A stretch of 33,093 bases of DNA from Rhizophagus sp. LPA8_4_AMF (Eukaryota > Glomeromycota > Glomeromycetes > Glomerales > Glomeraceae), in contig JADRCO010000471.1 of the NCBI GenBank assembly GCA_021464525.1, positions 1 through 33,093 of the forward strand, written 5' to 3'. The translations under genes and the position numbers were made by a program. The first letter of the stretch is position 1, and each line of letters opens with the position of its first letter. Positions 31,924 to 33,093 of this stretch are shown here, piece after piece. Under the pieces are notes generated by a model. It was not told the origin of the DNA. It was given only the letters and a program-made list of their open reading frames with translations, and made no database searches.

Positions 31924-32607
31924 TGTTACGAAATATTTTTTTTAGTTATATAGACATAGGTTATATTAATTTAGGTTTATTTTATTTTAGGTAGTTTATT
32001 TTATTTTATTTATTTGTATGGTTATTTGGGCGTCTAAATAGAAATCGGAGGCTTAGAGATGGTGGCTGAGATCCAGGAGGCTTAAACAGGCAAAAATCGT
32101 CTGATCGGCGAGTTTGACCGGGAAGGAAAATTGGCCGGATGGTAAATTTGTCCGACCAGCAAATAAGTGGGGGTTTTGAAAAAGTAGAAAGAGAAAAGTG
32201 TAGTTTTATTTACGATAAAAATATATATACGAATATTACCGAGCGCCGATAGAGGCAGTAATATTGTATTACATTTGTTTATTAATAAACCTTGCCGATT
32301 TATTTCCGATTTCTTACAATTCGTTTATTTTATGACAGTGTTTGTTGTCTTATATTGACCTTTTGTTACATTACTTACATATCGTTTAATTGTCTATACA
32401 CGATTTAACTTTGATTAACAATTAATTAATATATACACTTTATAATTACTTTATTATTTATTTACCGATTGCACATTATTTGCGCACATAATATTCGATT
32501 TACATTACCCTTTGAAACTCAACGTCATATTACCTCGTCAATTACTAACCGATCCTTATTTTTCTTCCTGTTACTACCTAACCTAACGTTAAAAATCGGT
32601 GGTAACA
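31924..32607. mobile_element. Solo LTR of a retrotransposon
   Basis: The 684-bp segment starts TGTTACG and ends GGTAACA (TG...CA, with the 6-bp inverted termini TGTTAC/GTAACA). It is flanked by ATAT at 31920-31923 and again at 32608-32611. Inside are a TATA-like ATATATATAC near 32221 and AATAAA near 32285, as expected of an LTR promoter and polyadenylation signal. No gag or pol frame is present. Closing the gap gives CATATCATATTAAAGAAG, which resembles the uninterrupted repeat at about 31830-31850 (CATATTATACTAAGGAG) and supports the call. The termini fit Ty3/gypsy-like elements, but the superfamily is not proven. A 91-codon frame at 32469-32744 crosses the LTR edge and is not a gene. Confidence 0.75.
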
Positions 32608-33093
32608 ATATCATATTAAAGAAGATCACCGAACCCTTGATCAACCGATCATTAACCAAGAGCTTCCCAATGTTGGCATCTAGCTGGTCACTAATACTCC
32701 AAAGTCATCACTTGGGTCAGCAGATTTCTTTGTTCTATTTCTAAAATAAAAATATATATATATAACCTTTGTATATATCGTCGTATTTCTCAGGAATAAT
32801 TTCTTCAATTTTTTCTAAGAATCTCAATTTGTCCATTTTTACTGTAAATATAAAAAAATTAGTAAACTATTAGTAAAAATGCTTTCATAAGTATCAATTA
32901 CAGCGAAGTATATGAGGCGCCTAGCGATCACTAAGTACTCCAAAATTAACAAATCAAACGATCATTAACTAAGGAGCGTAACCATCACTGAATCAGCGAT
33001 CACCGAATATTCTTGAATAACCGATCATTAACCAAGAATTCCCTATGAAAACGCAATGATAGCGCTAATCTCAATATCTTTCTAAGGAGCGCA
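32608..33093. repeat. Dispersed GATCA-rich repeat, remainder and copy 2
   Basis: From 32612 the interrupted repeat resumes (AAGATCACCGAACCC..., CCGATCATTAACCAAGAG). A second copy begins near 32791 with CAGGAATAATTTCTTC and runs off the window. A TATATATATA run lies at about 32751-32763. Subunits include CGATCATTAACCAAG, TAATGATAGCGC and CTAAGGAGCG. Confidence 0.65.

Noticed and set aside
32469..32744. 91-codon plus-strand frame
   Set aside because: It spans the LTR 3' boundary and the dispersed repeat and has no coding signature.
1..33093. CRISPR array, prokaryotic operon or phage system
   Set aside because: The short regular repeats are the coding 21-bp heptad units; spliced genes show that the DNA is eukaryotic.

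Overview
This is eukaryotic DNA, very AT-rich. Its multi-exon genes have short introns (about 70-105 bp) with GTAAGT/GTATGT-type donors and TAG acceptors after T-rich tracts. Tandemly expanded HSPA12-like Hsp70 ATPases, coiled-coil orphan proteins and abundant transposon debris suggest an early-diverging fungus, most likely an arbuscular mycorrhizal (Glomeromycotina, Rhizophagus-like) genome. The species is an inference: there is no rRNA or marker gene in the window.

Layout. (1) 1-2.6 kb: gene-free, with a ~1.56-kb inverted-repeat element (159-1716) that has a near-perfect 231-bp palindrome (753-983) at its core, then a ~519-bp Tc1/mariner-type MITE with TA ends (2091-2609). (2) 2.9-9.1 kb: four tandem ~1.3-1.6-kb units, each with a conserved upstream block, one short ORF built almost entirely of 7-residue [I/M][I/V]xEKxx repeats, and decayed downstream exons. 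A fifth copy lies at 11.8-12.9 kb and has one nonsense codon. (3) 9.1-11.8 kb: no supported gene. (4) 13.4-28.2 kb: an HSPA12-like Hsp70 cluster. It has one intact minus-strand gene (13374-15521), a plus-strand copy broken by a lost splice acceptor and a Trp-to-stop change (17456-19589), an intact plus-strand copy (23434-25565), and two heavily decayed plus-strand copies (20253-21855 and 26270-28165). The plus-strand part arose by a ~6.1-kb tandem duplication whose junction is readable at 21855/21856. (5) 28311-29750: an intact single-exon minus-strand gene for a 479-aa coiled-coil protein of a family I do not recognise. (6) 29.8-33.1 kb: no gene; a solo LTR (31924-32607, ATAT target duplication) is inserted into a dispersed GATCA-rich repeat that recurs at 32.8-33.1 kb.

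How the parts relate. Each Hsp70-like gene has six exons. Exon 2 is a 20-nt micro-exon that encodes just the DFGT-type phosphate-1 loop of the ATP site, and skipping it breaks the frame. The intact and broken plus-strand genes share a 589-bp tract with no difference, although neighbouring exon sequence differs by roughly 7%, which looks like gene conversion. I see no evidence of a multi-gene pathway. The window reads as a birth-and-death gene-family region embedded in repeats.
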